From Ardenticatenaceae bacterium (GTDB lineage: Bacteria > Chloroflexota > Anaerolineae > Promineifilales > Promineifilaceae), in the NCBI GenBank assembly GCA_011525915.1, contig WYBM01000012.1, positions 62,001 to 126,000 on the forward strand: a stretch of DNA of 64,000 nt, read 5' to 3'. The notes beneath the pieces were generated by a model, which did not search any database, had not been told where the DNA came from, and worked only from the letters and a program-made list of their open reading frames with translations. A program made the translations under genes and the position numbers. Of the stretch, positions 16,786-24,307 are shown piece by piece. Each line of letters starts with the position of its first letter. Within the stretch, counting starts at the first letter, position 1.

Positions 16786-17742
16786 ATGACAAAAAAACGG
16801 GTATTGTTGATAGGGGGAGCTGCGGCCGTGGCCCTGCTGCTGGCTGGTTGTACCACGGCCGTTCAACCCACCGCTGAGCCTCTTGACCTGACCTCACCTG
16901 AAGCCGTCGCAACGGCTTTGCGCAGCACACTGGTTGGCCTTTTGCTCTTCTTGCCCAAAATGCTGGCCGCTATGGTACTATTTGTCCTCACCCTATACCT
17001 GGCGGCGTGGATCAGCAAGCTGGCGCGGCGCATCCTGGAAAGGCGGCGCTCCGACCCCGGCGCGACCCTGCTCATTTACCATATCACCCGTTGGTCTATT
17101 GTGATCTTGGGGACCATCACCGCTTTACGGCAGGTCAATTTTGAAGTAACCGCCTTCCTGGCTGGGCTGGGCATTCTTGGTTTTACGGTGGGGTTTGCCT
17201 TGCAAGACATCAGCCAAAACGTTATTGCCGGGTTTCTGCTGCTGATTCAAAAGCCATTTGAACTGGGCGACCTCATTCAAATTGATGAGTATACGGGCAC
17301 GGTACGCTCGGTAGATTTGCGCTCTACCGGGCTAGAAACGCGGGACGGCCATGACGTGCTCATTCCCAATGCCTATGTCTTCACCAAGCCGATCATCAAT
17401 TTCAGCCGCCAGGCCACCTGGCGCATTAGCATTCCTATTGGGGTGGCGTATGACAGCGACCTGGACCTGGTGCAGCGGGTGACATTACAAACAATACGTG
17501 GGCTGCCAGATGTATTAGATGAGCCCTCGCCCACCCTTCACTTCCACACGTTTAACGATTTTTCCATAGACTTTACGTTAAACTATTGGGTTGACGGCCG
17601 GGTCACCAACCCGTTCACGGCCACGCACCCGGCCATCATCACCCTGCAGAAAGCATACGCCCAGGCTGGCATTGAAATTCCCTACCCCATCCAAACAGAA
17701 ATCCAAGTTCAACGCTCTCAGGCAGACCATCAATCATCTTGA
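16786..17742 (+). CDS. MscS-family mechanosensitive channel with N-terminal lipobox
   Basis: About 318 residues from ATG 16786, which follows GGAAGGAGG; an ATG at 16768 inside that ribosome binding site is unlikely. The start MTKKRVLLIGG leads to a signal-like segment ending LLLAGC. Two membrane helices follow (about 48-70 and 90-115), then the pore helix and beta domain typical of MscS: GFTVGFALQDISQNVIAG, PFELGDLIQID, GTVRSVDLRST and LIPNAYVFTKPIINFS. It releases solutes on osmotic downshock. The lipobox would make the N-terminus a lipid-anchored outer-face segment, which is unusual for this family. Confidence 0.88.
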   Translation: MTKKRVLLIGGAAAVALLLAGCTTAVQPTAEPLDLTSPEAVATALRSTLVGLLLFLPKMLAAMVLFVLTLYLAAWISKLARRILERRRSDPGATLLIYHITRWSIVILGTITALRQVNFEVTAFLAGLGILGFTVGFALQDISQNVIAGFLLLIQKPFELGDLIQIDEYTGTVRSVDLRSTGLETRDGHDVLIPNAYVFTKPIINFSRQATWRISIPIGVAYDSDLDLVQRVTLQTIRGLPDVLDEPSPTLHFHTFNDFSIDFTLNYWVDGRVTNPFTATHPAIITLQKAYAQAGIEIPYPIQTEIQVQRSQADHQSS

Positions 17743-17767
17743 CAAACGCGGCGATATCAGTACACTT

Positions 17768-17796
17768 GCTTAGTAAGTTAAATTAACTTACTAAGC
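17768..17796. promoter_or_regulatory. Perfect 13-bp-arm operator upstream of the ROK regulator gene
   Basis: GCTTAGTAAGTTA (17768-17780) and TAACTTACTAAGC (17784-17796) are perfect inverted repeats separated by AAT. The layout resembles XylR-type ROK operators (TTAGTTTGTTT...AAACAAACTAA). TTGCTT at 17766 with TACTAA at 17789 would place a weak promoter over the operator, so the regulator probably represses itself. Confidence 0.7.
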
Positions 17797-17822
17797 TTCT
17801 CGTTTTTCTATCAACAACCAGC

Positions 17823-18956
17823 ATGATGATGCTAAAAGCGACGCGTCACCACATCAAACAGCATAACACCCGCCTTGTTTTAAGAACCATCTATGACGCT
17901 ACGGCCGTGAGCCGGGCCCAGGTAGCCCGCATTACCCATCTGACACCACCTACCATCTCCGCCATTGTCAGCAGTCTGATTGAAGAGCGTCTGGTTGTGG
18001 AGGCCGGTCAGGGGCAGCCGTCAGGTGGCAAGCCCCCTATCTTGCTGGCCGTGAACGCCGATGCCCGGCATATTTTGTGCGTCGATGCCGGCAACCAGGA
18101 ATTCCGAGCAGCCCTGGTCAACCTACGTGGCGACATTGTGAAACAAGCGCAACCGCCAGCAGCCGGTACCGAGAAAGCAGCGGTGCAAATTATTTTTGAC
18201 TTGCTGGATCAGCTATTAACCACGTCCGAAACGCCCTTATTAGGCATTGGGCTGGGTGTTCCCGGCATTATTGTGCCTGAAGCCGGCGTGGTTCGGGAAG
18301 CGGTGAACCTGGATTGGCATGATCTGCCTTTGGGCAAGCTGCTAGAAGCACGGTACGCCTTGCCCGTTTATCTGTCAAATGACAGCCGGGCGGCGGCACT
18401 GGCCGAGTTTACTTTTGGCGAACCGCGTGACAGCCAAAATCTTATTGTGATCAAAGTAGGGCAAGGGATTGGCGCTGGTATTGTGCTGCAGGGTGAGCCG
18501 TTTTACGGTGACGGTTACGGCGCTGGTGAGATTGGGCAGTTGGTCCTTAGGCGGGCTGGCAAACAGGTTCACACACTAGAATCACTAGCGGGGACACACG
18601 CCATGTGGCAGCAGGCCCAGGCTTTGGCGGGCACAGATTTAACATGGGAGGGGTTTATCACGGCCGTGAGTCACGGCCATGCCCCTCTGAAACAAATTTT
18701 CACCCAAGCTGGGCAGTTGCTGGGCACAACCGTAGGCGACCTGATCGCCGCTTACAACATCCACCATATTATCTTCTCTGGGCGTGTCACCGACTTTGGT
18801 GATCTTTTTGCGGACATTGTTTTTGACGCCGCCCGGCAGCGTGTGCTGCCCATGATGGCCGCCAACACGACGTTTGCCTTTTCCACATTAGGCACAGATA
18901 TTGTCCTCCTGGGCTGTGCCGCTTTAATCATGAAGGAGGAACTAGGTATCATATAA
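17823..18956 (+). CDS. ROK-family transcriptional regulator of the sugar locus
   Basis: 377 residues. An N-terminal winged helix-turn-helix (about 15-65: SRAQVARITHLTPPTISAIV) precedes a ROK sugar-kinase-like domain (75-370), with LGIGLGVPGII, NDSRAAALAEFTFGE and IGAGIVLQGEPFYG. The zinc signature CxCGxxGC is absent and the usual His of GEIGH is Gln (GEIGQL), so the structural zinc site seems lost. It probably binds a sugar inducer and releases the palindrome at 17768-17796. The ABC sugar transport genes follow on the same strand after a gap with their own promoter. Confidence 0.9.
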   Translation: MMMLKATRHHIKQHNTRLVLRTIYDATAVSRAQVARITHLTPPTISAIVSSLIEERLVVEAGQGQPSGGKPPILLAVNADARHILCVDAGNQEFRAALVNLRGDIVKQAQPPAAGTEKAAVQIIFDLLDQLLTTSETPLLGIGLGVPGIIVPEAGVVREAVNLDWHDLPLGKLLEARYALPVYLSNDSRAAALAEFTFGEPRDSQNLIVIKVGQGIGAGIVLQGEPFYGDGYGAGEIGQLVLRRAGKQVHTLESLAGTHAMWQQAQALAGTDLTWEGFITAVSHGHAPLKQIFTQAGQLLGTTVGDLIAAYNIHHIIFSGRVTDFGDLFADIVFDAARQRVLPMMAANTTFAFSTLGTDIVLLGCAALIMKEELGII

Positions 18957-18991
18957 AGGAGGTGATTGGTCACAATACATAGCGAAGTTTC

Positions 18992-19020
18992 TTGAACAAA
19001 TGATTTTAATGCCCTATCAT
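18992..19020 (+). promoter_or_regulatory. Sigma70-type promoter of the sugar transport operon
   Basis: TTGAAC at 18992-18997 and TATCAT at 19015-19020 are spaced by 17 bases. The expected start near 19027 gives a leader of about 15 bases with TGAGGAG at 19028-19034 as ribosome binding site for the ATG at 19042. No second copy of the ROK palindrome was seen here. Confidence 0.6.
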
Positions 19021-19041
19021 TTTACTTTGAGGAGAATGAAC

Positions 19042-20397
19042 ATGCGCAAAATAACGAGCTGGATTGTATTGTTATTGCTCATTGTGACTCTGGCGGCCTG
19101 CCGTGGCGGCAGTGAAGAAGCCGCTGATCTAGAAACAGAAGAAGGTGCTGCCGCCGAAACGGCCCCTGACACGCAGGAAACTGAACCAGTGGTCGAAGAG
19201 ACAACATCGGAAGAGAAAGTTACCCTGACGATAGAGAGCTGGCGCAATGATGATCTGGCCATCTGGCAAGATGTCATCATCCCCGCCTTTAACGAAGAGT
19301 ACCCTCATATCGAGGTGCTTTTTGCCCCCAGTGCCCCGACGGAGTATGATGGCGCGCTCAATACCCGGTTAGAAGGTGGTACGGCCGGCGATCTGATCAC
19401 CTGTCGTCCGTTTGACCGTTCCCTGGCGCTGTTTACTGGCGGACACCTGGCTTCCCTCAACGACCTGGAAGGGATGGCTAATTTTGGCTCTGTGGCTAAA
19501 AGCGCCTGGATTACTGACGATGGTGCTGATGTTTTCTGTGTGCCCATGGCTTCTGTCATTCATGGCTTCATCTACAACGCCGACATCTTTGACGAACTTG
19601 GCCTGGAAGAGCCCGAAACGGTAGATGAGTTTTTTGCCCTGCTTGACGCGATCCAGGCCGGGGGGTATACATCGCTGGACATAGGCACGGCCGACCAATG
19701 GGAAGCCGCCACTATGGGGTTTCAGAACATTGGGCCCAACTACTGGCAGGGGGAAGACGGCCGTCTGGCCCTCATTAGTGGCAATGCAAAATTCACCGAT
19801 GCTGCTTACGTAAACACCTGGGCTCAGCTGGCCAAATGGAGCCCTTACCTGTCCAGTGGTTACCAGGCCCAAACCTACCCCGATTCACAAAATCTCTTTA
19901 CACTCGGCCAGGCGGCTATTTACCCGGCCGGTTCCTGGGACATTTCCCTCTTTAATGACCAGGCTGACTTTGCGATGGGCGCCTTCAAACCCCCAGTTGT
20001 TAACGCCGGTGATCCCTGTTACATCAGCGACCACACAGATATCGCCATTGGTATGAACGCCAAAACGCCCCATCCTGAAGCAGCTAAAACGTTCTTAAAC
20101 TGGGTAGCCTCCGCTGAATTTGCTAACCTGTACAGCAACGCTCTGCCCGGGTTCTTCTCGCTGGCAGATGTTGATGTTACCCTGGAAGATCCCCTGGCTC
20201 AGGAATTCCTGAGCTGGCGCAGTGAGTGCGCGTCTACCATTCGCAACTCTTATCAGATTCTCTCGCGCGGCGAGCCGAATCTAGAAAACGAATTGTGGCG
20301 GGTCAGCGCTCAGGTCATCAACGGTGACATCTCCCCTGAGGAAGCGGCCCAACAGATACAGGATGGCCTGGCCGTCTGGTATGAACCACAGCAGTAA
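19042..20397 (+). CDS. ABC sugar transporter solute-binding lipoprotein (family 1)
   Basis: About 451 residues from ATG 19042 (TGAGGAG 7 bases upstream). The signal peptide ends in LAAC with the lipidated Cys at about residue 20, followed by an acidic linker (EEAADLETEEG). The mature domain begins VTLTIESWRNDDLAIWQDVI and shows family-1 features: DIGTADQWEAA, GQAAIYPAGSWDIS and AAKTFLNWVAS. It delivers a carbohydrate to the two permeases encoded downstream. The specific sugar is unknown; the two dehydrogenases in the operon point to a polyol or modified sugar. Confidence 0.93.
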   Translation: MRKITSWIVLLLLIVTLAACRGGSEEAADLETEEGAAAETAPDTQETEPVVEETTSEEKVTLTIESWRNDDLAIWQDVIIPAFNEEYPHIEVLFAPSAPTEYDGALNTRLEGGTAGDLITCRPFDRSLALFTGGHLASLNDLEGMANFGSVAKSAWITDDGADVFCVPMASVIHGFIYNADIFDELGLEEPETVDEFFALLDAIQAGGYTSLDIGTADQWEAATMGFQNIGPNYWQGEDGRLALISGNAKFTDAAYVNTWAQLAKWSPYLSSGYQAQTYPDSQNLFTLGQAAIYPAGSWDISLFNDQADFAMGAFKPPVVNAGDPCYISDHTDIAIGMNAKTPHPEAAKTFLNWVASAEFANLYSNALPGFFSLADVDVTLEDPLAQEFLSWRSECASTIRNSYQILSRGEPNLENELWRVSAQVINGDISPEEAAQQIQDGLAVWYEPQQ

Positions 20398-20415
20398 CGA
20401 TGTTTAAGGCCCGAT

Positions 20416-20455
20416 AGCTGTTGGCGGCGGGGCAATCCACCGCCAACAGCTTTTT
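20416..20455 (+). terminator. Intra-operon hairpin with T-run between binding protein and permease genes
   Basis: AGCTGTTGGCGG (20416-20427) pairs perfectly with CCGCCAACAGCT (20440-20451), a 12-bp stem with a 12-nt loop followed by TTTT. It resembles a partial terminator or 3'-end stabiliser that makes the binding protein more abundant than the permeases, as known for MalE-type operons. Confidence 0.75.
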
Positions 20456-20465
20456 GGAGAGCGCC

Positions 20466-21398
20466 ATGCCAAACTCGCCACCGGCAAAAAAGAAGCGGAA
20501 GCCATTCCCTACACACATTATCGTTTTTCTGGCGCCAGCCACCATCATCTATACCGTTTTTATGGTTTACCCTCTATTGGATTCACTGCGGCTCAGCTTT
20601 TTTTCCAATCAAACTGGCGCTTTTATTGGTCTGCAAAATTACATCACCTTATTTACCGATGCATTATGGTCTGTTCGATTTTGGAGTGCGCTGCAGAATA
20701 ATCTGCTCTTTTTTGCCATTCACATGATTGTGCAAAACTCCATTGGCCTGATGCTGGCGGCGCTTCTGGCACAGCATACACTGCGCGGCAGCCAGACCTA
20801 CCGCACCCTGCTTTTTATGCCCACGATGTTATCGGTGGTATTGGTAGGCTTCATCTGGCAGCTCATTTTAAGCCCTTTGTGGGGTGTCGCTGAGGGGTTT
20901 ATGTCTTTTATGGGCCTGGGCCGCCTTTTTCAACCCTGGCTAGGGCTGGAAGGTGCTGCCCTGACCACGCTCTCCCTGGTTTCCGTCTGGCAATTTATTG
21001 GCATCCCTATGCTGTTGTTTTATGCAGCATTAATTGCTGTTCCTGAAGACCTGGTAGAAGCCGCTCACGTAGATGGGGCCGGTGGCTGGCGTGTTTTCTG
21101 GTTCATCAAATTCCCCCTTATCTTACCCACAGTGGGCATCGTCGCCATTTTGACGTTTGTGGGAAACTTTAATGCCTTTGATCTGATTTACACGGTAAAG
21201 GGGGCATTGGCTGGCCCCAACTTTTCCACTGATATTTTGGGTACATTTTTCTTTCGCACCTTTTTTGGCCAACAGTTACAACTGGGTAATGCCCAAATGG
21301 GCGCCACCATTGCGGCTATGATGCTTATGATCATTTTGGTCGGGGTACTGATTTACCTGGTTAGCTGGCAACGGCGAATTGTTACCTACGAGGTATAA
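20466..21398 (+). CDS. ABC sugar transporter permease (MalF/UgpA type)
   Basis: About 310 residues from ATG 20466 (GGAGAGCGCC upstream). A basic N-terminus (PPAKKKRKPFPTH) is followed by six predicted membrane spans. The EAA loop that docks the ATPase is VEAAHVDGAGGWRVFWFIKF at about 200-220. It forms one half of the membrane channel with the next gene. The ATPase subunit is not encoded here, so a shared MsmX/UgpC-type ATPase elsewhere is likely. Confidence 0.93.
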   Translation: MPNSPPAKKKRKPFPTHIIVFLAPATIIYTVFMVYPLLDSLRLSFFSNQTGAFIGLQNYITLFTDALWSVRFWSALQNNLLFFAIHMIVQNSIGLMLAALLAQHTLRGSQTYRTLLFMPTMLSVVLVGFIWQLILSPLWGVAEGFMSFMGLGRLFQPWLGLEGAALTTLSLVSVWQFIGIPMLLFYAALIAVPEDLVEAAHVDGAGGWRVFWFIKFPLILPTVGIVAILTFVGNFNAFDLIYTVKGALAGPNFSTDILGTFFFRTFFGQQLQLGNAQMGATIAAMMLMIILVGVLIYLVSWQRRIVTYEV

Positions 21399-21402
21399 GA
21401 TC

Positions 21403-22245
21403 ATGACGCTTATCCGTTCGCGCTATCGCTTCTCCTTTTCACTGCTACCTCATCTCATTCTGCTGACCTTTACCGTGATAGCCCTGTTCCCGATTGTGCT
21501 GGTGGTCATCAACTCCTTTAAGGCACGTAAGGCTATTTTCCAATCCCCTCTGACGCTGCCCACCCCAACTACCTTTAGCCTGGAAGGCTACCAAACGGTG
21601 TGGGAGCGGGCCAATTTTCCTCACTATTTTGCCAACAGTCTGACGATCACGGCCGTGTCTATTTTTTTAGTTTTGCTGACAGGTTCCATGGCTGCCTACG
21701 CGCTTTCAGAATACCAGTTTCCCGGCAATACGTTGATGGGCCTTTACCTGGCACTGGGAATTATGATTCCCATTCGCCTGGGCACGGTGGGGATTTTACG
21801 CCTGGCAGTAACCTTGGAATTGGTGAACACCCTGGCCATTCTGATTTTGGTGTATACCGCCCAGGGTCTACCCCTGACGATATTTGTGTTGACCCAGTTT
21901 ATGCGCCAGGTGCCGCGTGACCTGAAAGAAGCCGGGCGGGTAGATGGGGCCAGCGAGTACCGAATTTATGGCCTAATTTTGCCGCTGGTGCGGCCGGCCG
22001 TCGCCACTGTAGCCGTCTTTGTCATGATCCCCATCTGGAATGATTTGTGGTTTCCTTTGATCCTGGCTCCTGGCGAATCTACCAAGACGGTGACGCTGGG
22101 GGCGCAGCAGTTTTTAGGACAGTTTGTAAGTGATTGGAATGCGGTACTGGCTTCCTTGACGCTGGCAATGATTCCGGTGTTAATTTTATATGCCGTTTTC
22201 TCAAGGCAGTTAATTCGGGGAATTATGGCCGGGTCCGTGAAATAG
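21403..22245 (+). CDS. ABC sugar transporter permease (MalG/UgpE type)
   Basis: About 280 residues from ATG 21403, 5 bases after the upstream stop and preceded by CGAGGTATAAGATC. It has six predicted spans, and the EAA loop is KEAGRVDGASEYRIYGLILP. The opening IALFPIVLVVINSFK and later MIPIWNDLWFPLILAP are typical of MalG-type subunits. It pairs with the preceding permease. Confidence 0.93.
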   Translation: MTLIRSRYRFSFSLLPHLILLTFTVIALFPIVLVVINSFKARKAIFQSPLTLPTPTTFSLEGYQTVWERANFPHYFANSLTITAVSIFLVLLTGSMAAYALSEYQFPGNTLMGLYLALGIMIPIRLGTVGILRLAVTLELVNTLAILILVYTAQGLPLTIFVLTQFMRQVPRDLKEAGRVDGASEYRIYGLILPLVRPAVATVAVFVMIPIWNDLWFPLILAPGESTKTVTLGAQQFLGQFVSDWNAVLASLTLAMIPVLILYAVFSRQLIRGIMAGSVK

Positions 22246-22295
22246 GTAACTGTTGGTTTGCTGCTCGGCCGCCTGTTTTCAGTGGGAGGTGTTTT

Positions 22296-23303
22296 ATGCG
22301 TGTGGGCATTGTGGGTACGGGTTTTATGGGGCAGGTTCATGCCGCTGCATGGGCCAGGACAAACGCGGAAATTGGGGGGGTTGTGGGACTAACGGCCGTG
22401 TCTGCTGCCGGCCTTGCTGAACAGTACAACACACGCGTGTATGCCACATTGGCAGACATGCTGGCTAACGTGGATGTAGTGGACATCTGCACCCCTACCC
22501 ATCTGCACCATGAGATGGTGCTGCAAGCCGCCGCTGCTGCCAAAGATATCATTTGCGAAAAGCCGCTGGCGCGCACGCTGGCACAGGGGCAGGCCATGAT
22601 CGCCGCCTGCCAGGCCGCTGGCGTCAGGCTGCTGGTGGCGCATGTGGTCCGCTTTTTTGCGGAATATGCCCTGGCACAGCAAAAAGTGGCCGCTGGTGAG
22701 ATTGGGCAAACGGCCGTTATTCACCTGAAGCGGGGCACCTTCCATCCCCAAAAGACCGTGGATAACTGGTTCCTGGATTTCCAGAAATCTGGGGGCATGA
22801 TGTTAGATTTGATGGTCCATGACTTTGATTATGCTCGCTGGGTGGCCGGCGAAGTAGCCAGCGTCTATGCCCAAAAGATCAGCAGCCACCAGCAGGATAC
22901 GGCCGTTGATCATGGCCTGGTCATCCTCAAACATCACAACGGCACCCTGACACACGTTGAAGGGTCATGGGCCTACCCACCGCCCCTGTTTCGCACCCGG
23001 CTAGAGATTGCCGGATCTAACGGCTGGCTGCGTTATGATTCCGGGGAGACGGCGGCACTGACCTTCTACCCACATCAACGCCGCGAAGAGGTGCCAGAAG
23101 TCCCCCTGCCAGCCAGTCCACTGAATGAAGACCCTTACACCATCCAAATGCGCTCTTTTTATGCTCACCTGGTGGACGGTACGCCCACACCCGTAAGCGC
23201 CGCAGACGGCCTGGCTGCCTTACAAATTGCGCTGGCAGCTGTGCAATCGGCGGAAACAGGCCAACCGGTCCACCTGGCCCCTTTACCGGAGGTGGCTTCA
23301 TGA
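22296..23303 (+). CDS. Gfo/Idh/MocA-family sugar dehydrogenase 1
   Basis: 335 residues from ATG 22296, which has GGGAGGT 5 bases upstream; a longer in-frame start at 22134 would overlap the permease and is rejected. The N-terminal Rossmann fold opens with VGIVGTGFMGQVHAAAW, and CEKPLART supplies the Lys-Pro of the family. The substrate domain contains GGMMLDLMVHDFDYARWV with the catalytic His. Such enzymes oxidise a sugar or inositol hydroxyl with NAD(P). The stop overlaps the start of the next dehydrogenase by 4 bases, so the two are translationally coupled. Confidence 0.92.
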   Translation: MRVGIVGTGFMGQVHAAAWARTNAEIGGVVGLTAVSAAGLAEQYNTRVYATLADMLANVDVVDICTPTHLHHEMVLQAAAAAKDIICEKPLARTLAQGQAMIAACQAAGVRLLVAHVVRFFAEYALAQQKVAAGEIGQTAVIHLKRGTFHPQKTVDNWFLDFQKSGGMMLDLMVHDFDYARWVAGEVASVYAQKISSHQQDTAVDHGLVILKHHNGTLTHVEGSWAYPPPLFRTRLEIAGSNGWLRYDSGETAALTFYPHQRREEVPEVPLPASPLNEDPYTIQMRSFYAHLVDGTPTPVSAADGLAALQIALAAVQSAETGQPVHLAPLPEVAS

Positions 23304-24307
23304 ACATTGGCATCATGAGCTTCGCTCATCTACACGCCGAAGCTTACATCAACAACATTCGGGCCATCCCTGGCGTGAGACTGGTGGGCATTGCCGACGA
23401 TGACCTGGCCCGCGGCCGCTACTTTGCCCAACACTTTAATACCCCGTTGTTTCCATCTTACGCCGACCTCTTAGCTGAAAAGCCCGATGGCGTGATTGTC
23501 TGTTCAGAAAACACGCGCCACCGTCCTCTGGTAGAAATGGCGGCGCAGGCAGGCGTTCATGTCTTGTGTGAGAAGCCATTGGCCACCACACGAGCAGACG
23601 CACAGGCAATGCAAGATGCCTGTCATCAGGCAGGCGTCATCTTAATGACAGCCTTTCCCATGCGCTTCAGCGCCCCCCTGCAGCAAGTTAAGGCCCGCCT
23701 GGATGCCGGAGATTTGGGCCGGGTTTACTGCCTGAGCACGACTAACCAGGGGCAAATGCCTATGGCCCATCGTGCCTGGTTTGTGGACCCCAAACTGGCC
23801 GGCGGCGGGGCCATGATGGACCATATTGTGCATTTGGCTGACGTGTTAAACTGGTTTTTTGGCACGGCCGTGACCACGGTATATGCTCAATCCAACCGTA
23901 TTCTCCACGCGGACAGCGTAGACGTAGAAACGGGGGGGCTGGTAGCGCTTACCTTTGCCGATGGGTTGTTTGCCACCATAGACGCCAGCTGGAGCAAGCC
24001 CTTAAACTACCCTACCTGGGGTGGGCTGACAATGGAGCTGATCAGCGAAAAGGGGTTGACGGTGGTAGACGCCTTCAGCCAGAACCTGAACGTTTACCGC
24101 CAGGAGCCGGCCGCTCATCAGTGGGCGTATTGGGGATCAGATGCTAACCAGGCGATGATAGCCGAGTTTGTAGCCGCCATAAGGGAGCAGCGGCCGCCAG
24201 CGGTTACAGGGGAAGACGGCCGTTTTGCCCTGGAAATTGTCCTGGCGGCGTATGAATCAGCCAGCACAGGCCAGCCGGTAGCTTTACGGCAGTCTGGCTA
24301 TCTATGA
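23300..24307 (+). CDS. Gfo/Idh/MocA-family sugar dehydrogenase 2
   Basis: 335 residues. Rossmann start MNIGIMSFAHLHAEAY (the usual GxGxxG is replaced by a Ser/Ala/His stretch, as in some family members), CEKPLATTRAD, and GGGAMMDHIVHLADVLNWFF with the catalytic His. It is clearly related to, but not a recent copy of, the preceding gene. Two different dehydrogenases in one transport operon suggest sequential oxidation/reduction or epimerisation of the imported sugar. It ends overlapping the convergent 802-residue gene by 10 bases. Confidence 0.92.
   Translation: MNIGIMSFAHLHAEAYINNIRAIPGVRLVGIADDDLARGRYFAQHFNTPLFPSYADLLAEKPDGVIVCSENTRHRPLVEMAAQAGVHVLCEKPLATTRADAQAMQDACHQAGVILMTAFPMRFSAPLQQVKARLDAGDLGRVYCLSTTNQGQMPMAHRAWFVDPKLAGGGAMMDHIVHLADVLNWFFGTAVTTVYAQSNRILHADSVDVETGGLVALTFADGLFATIDASWSKPLNYPTWGGLTMELISEKGLTVVDAFSQNLNVYRQEPAAHQWAYWGSDANQAMIAEFVAAIREQRPPAVTGEDGRFALEIVLAAYESASTGQPVALRQSGYL

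Noticed and set aside
18956..18997. AAGGAGGTGA, a full-length Shine-Dalgarno, right after the ROK stop, with a possible 9-codon leader
   Set aside because: No start codon at usable spacing (TTG lies directly adjacent), and the real binding-protein start has its own site at 19028.
22134..22295. N-terminal extension of the first Gfo/Idh/MocA protein
   Set aside because: It overlaps the permease gene, and ATG 22296 has a strong GGGAGGT and begins exactly at the Rossmann motif.
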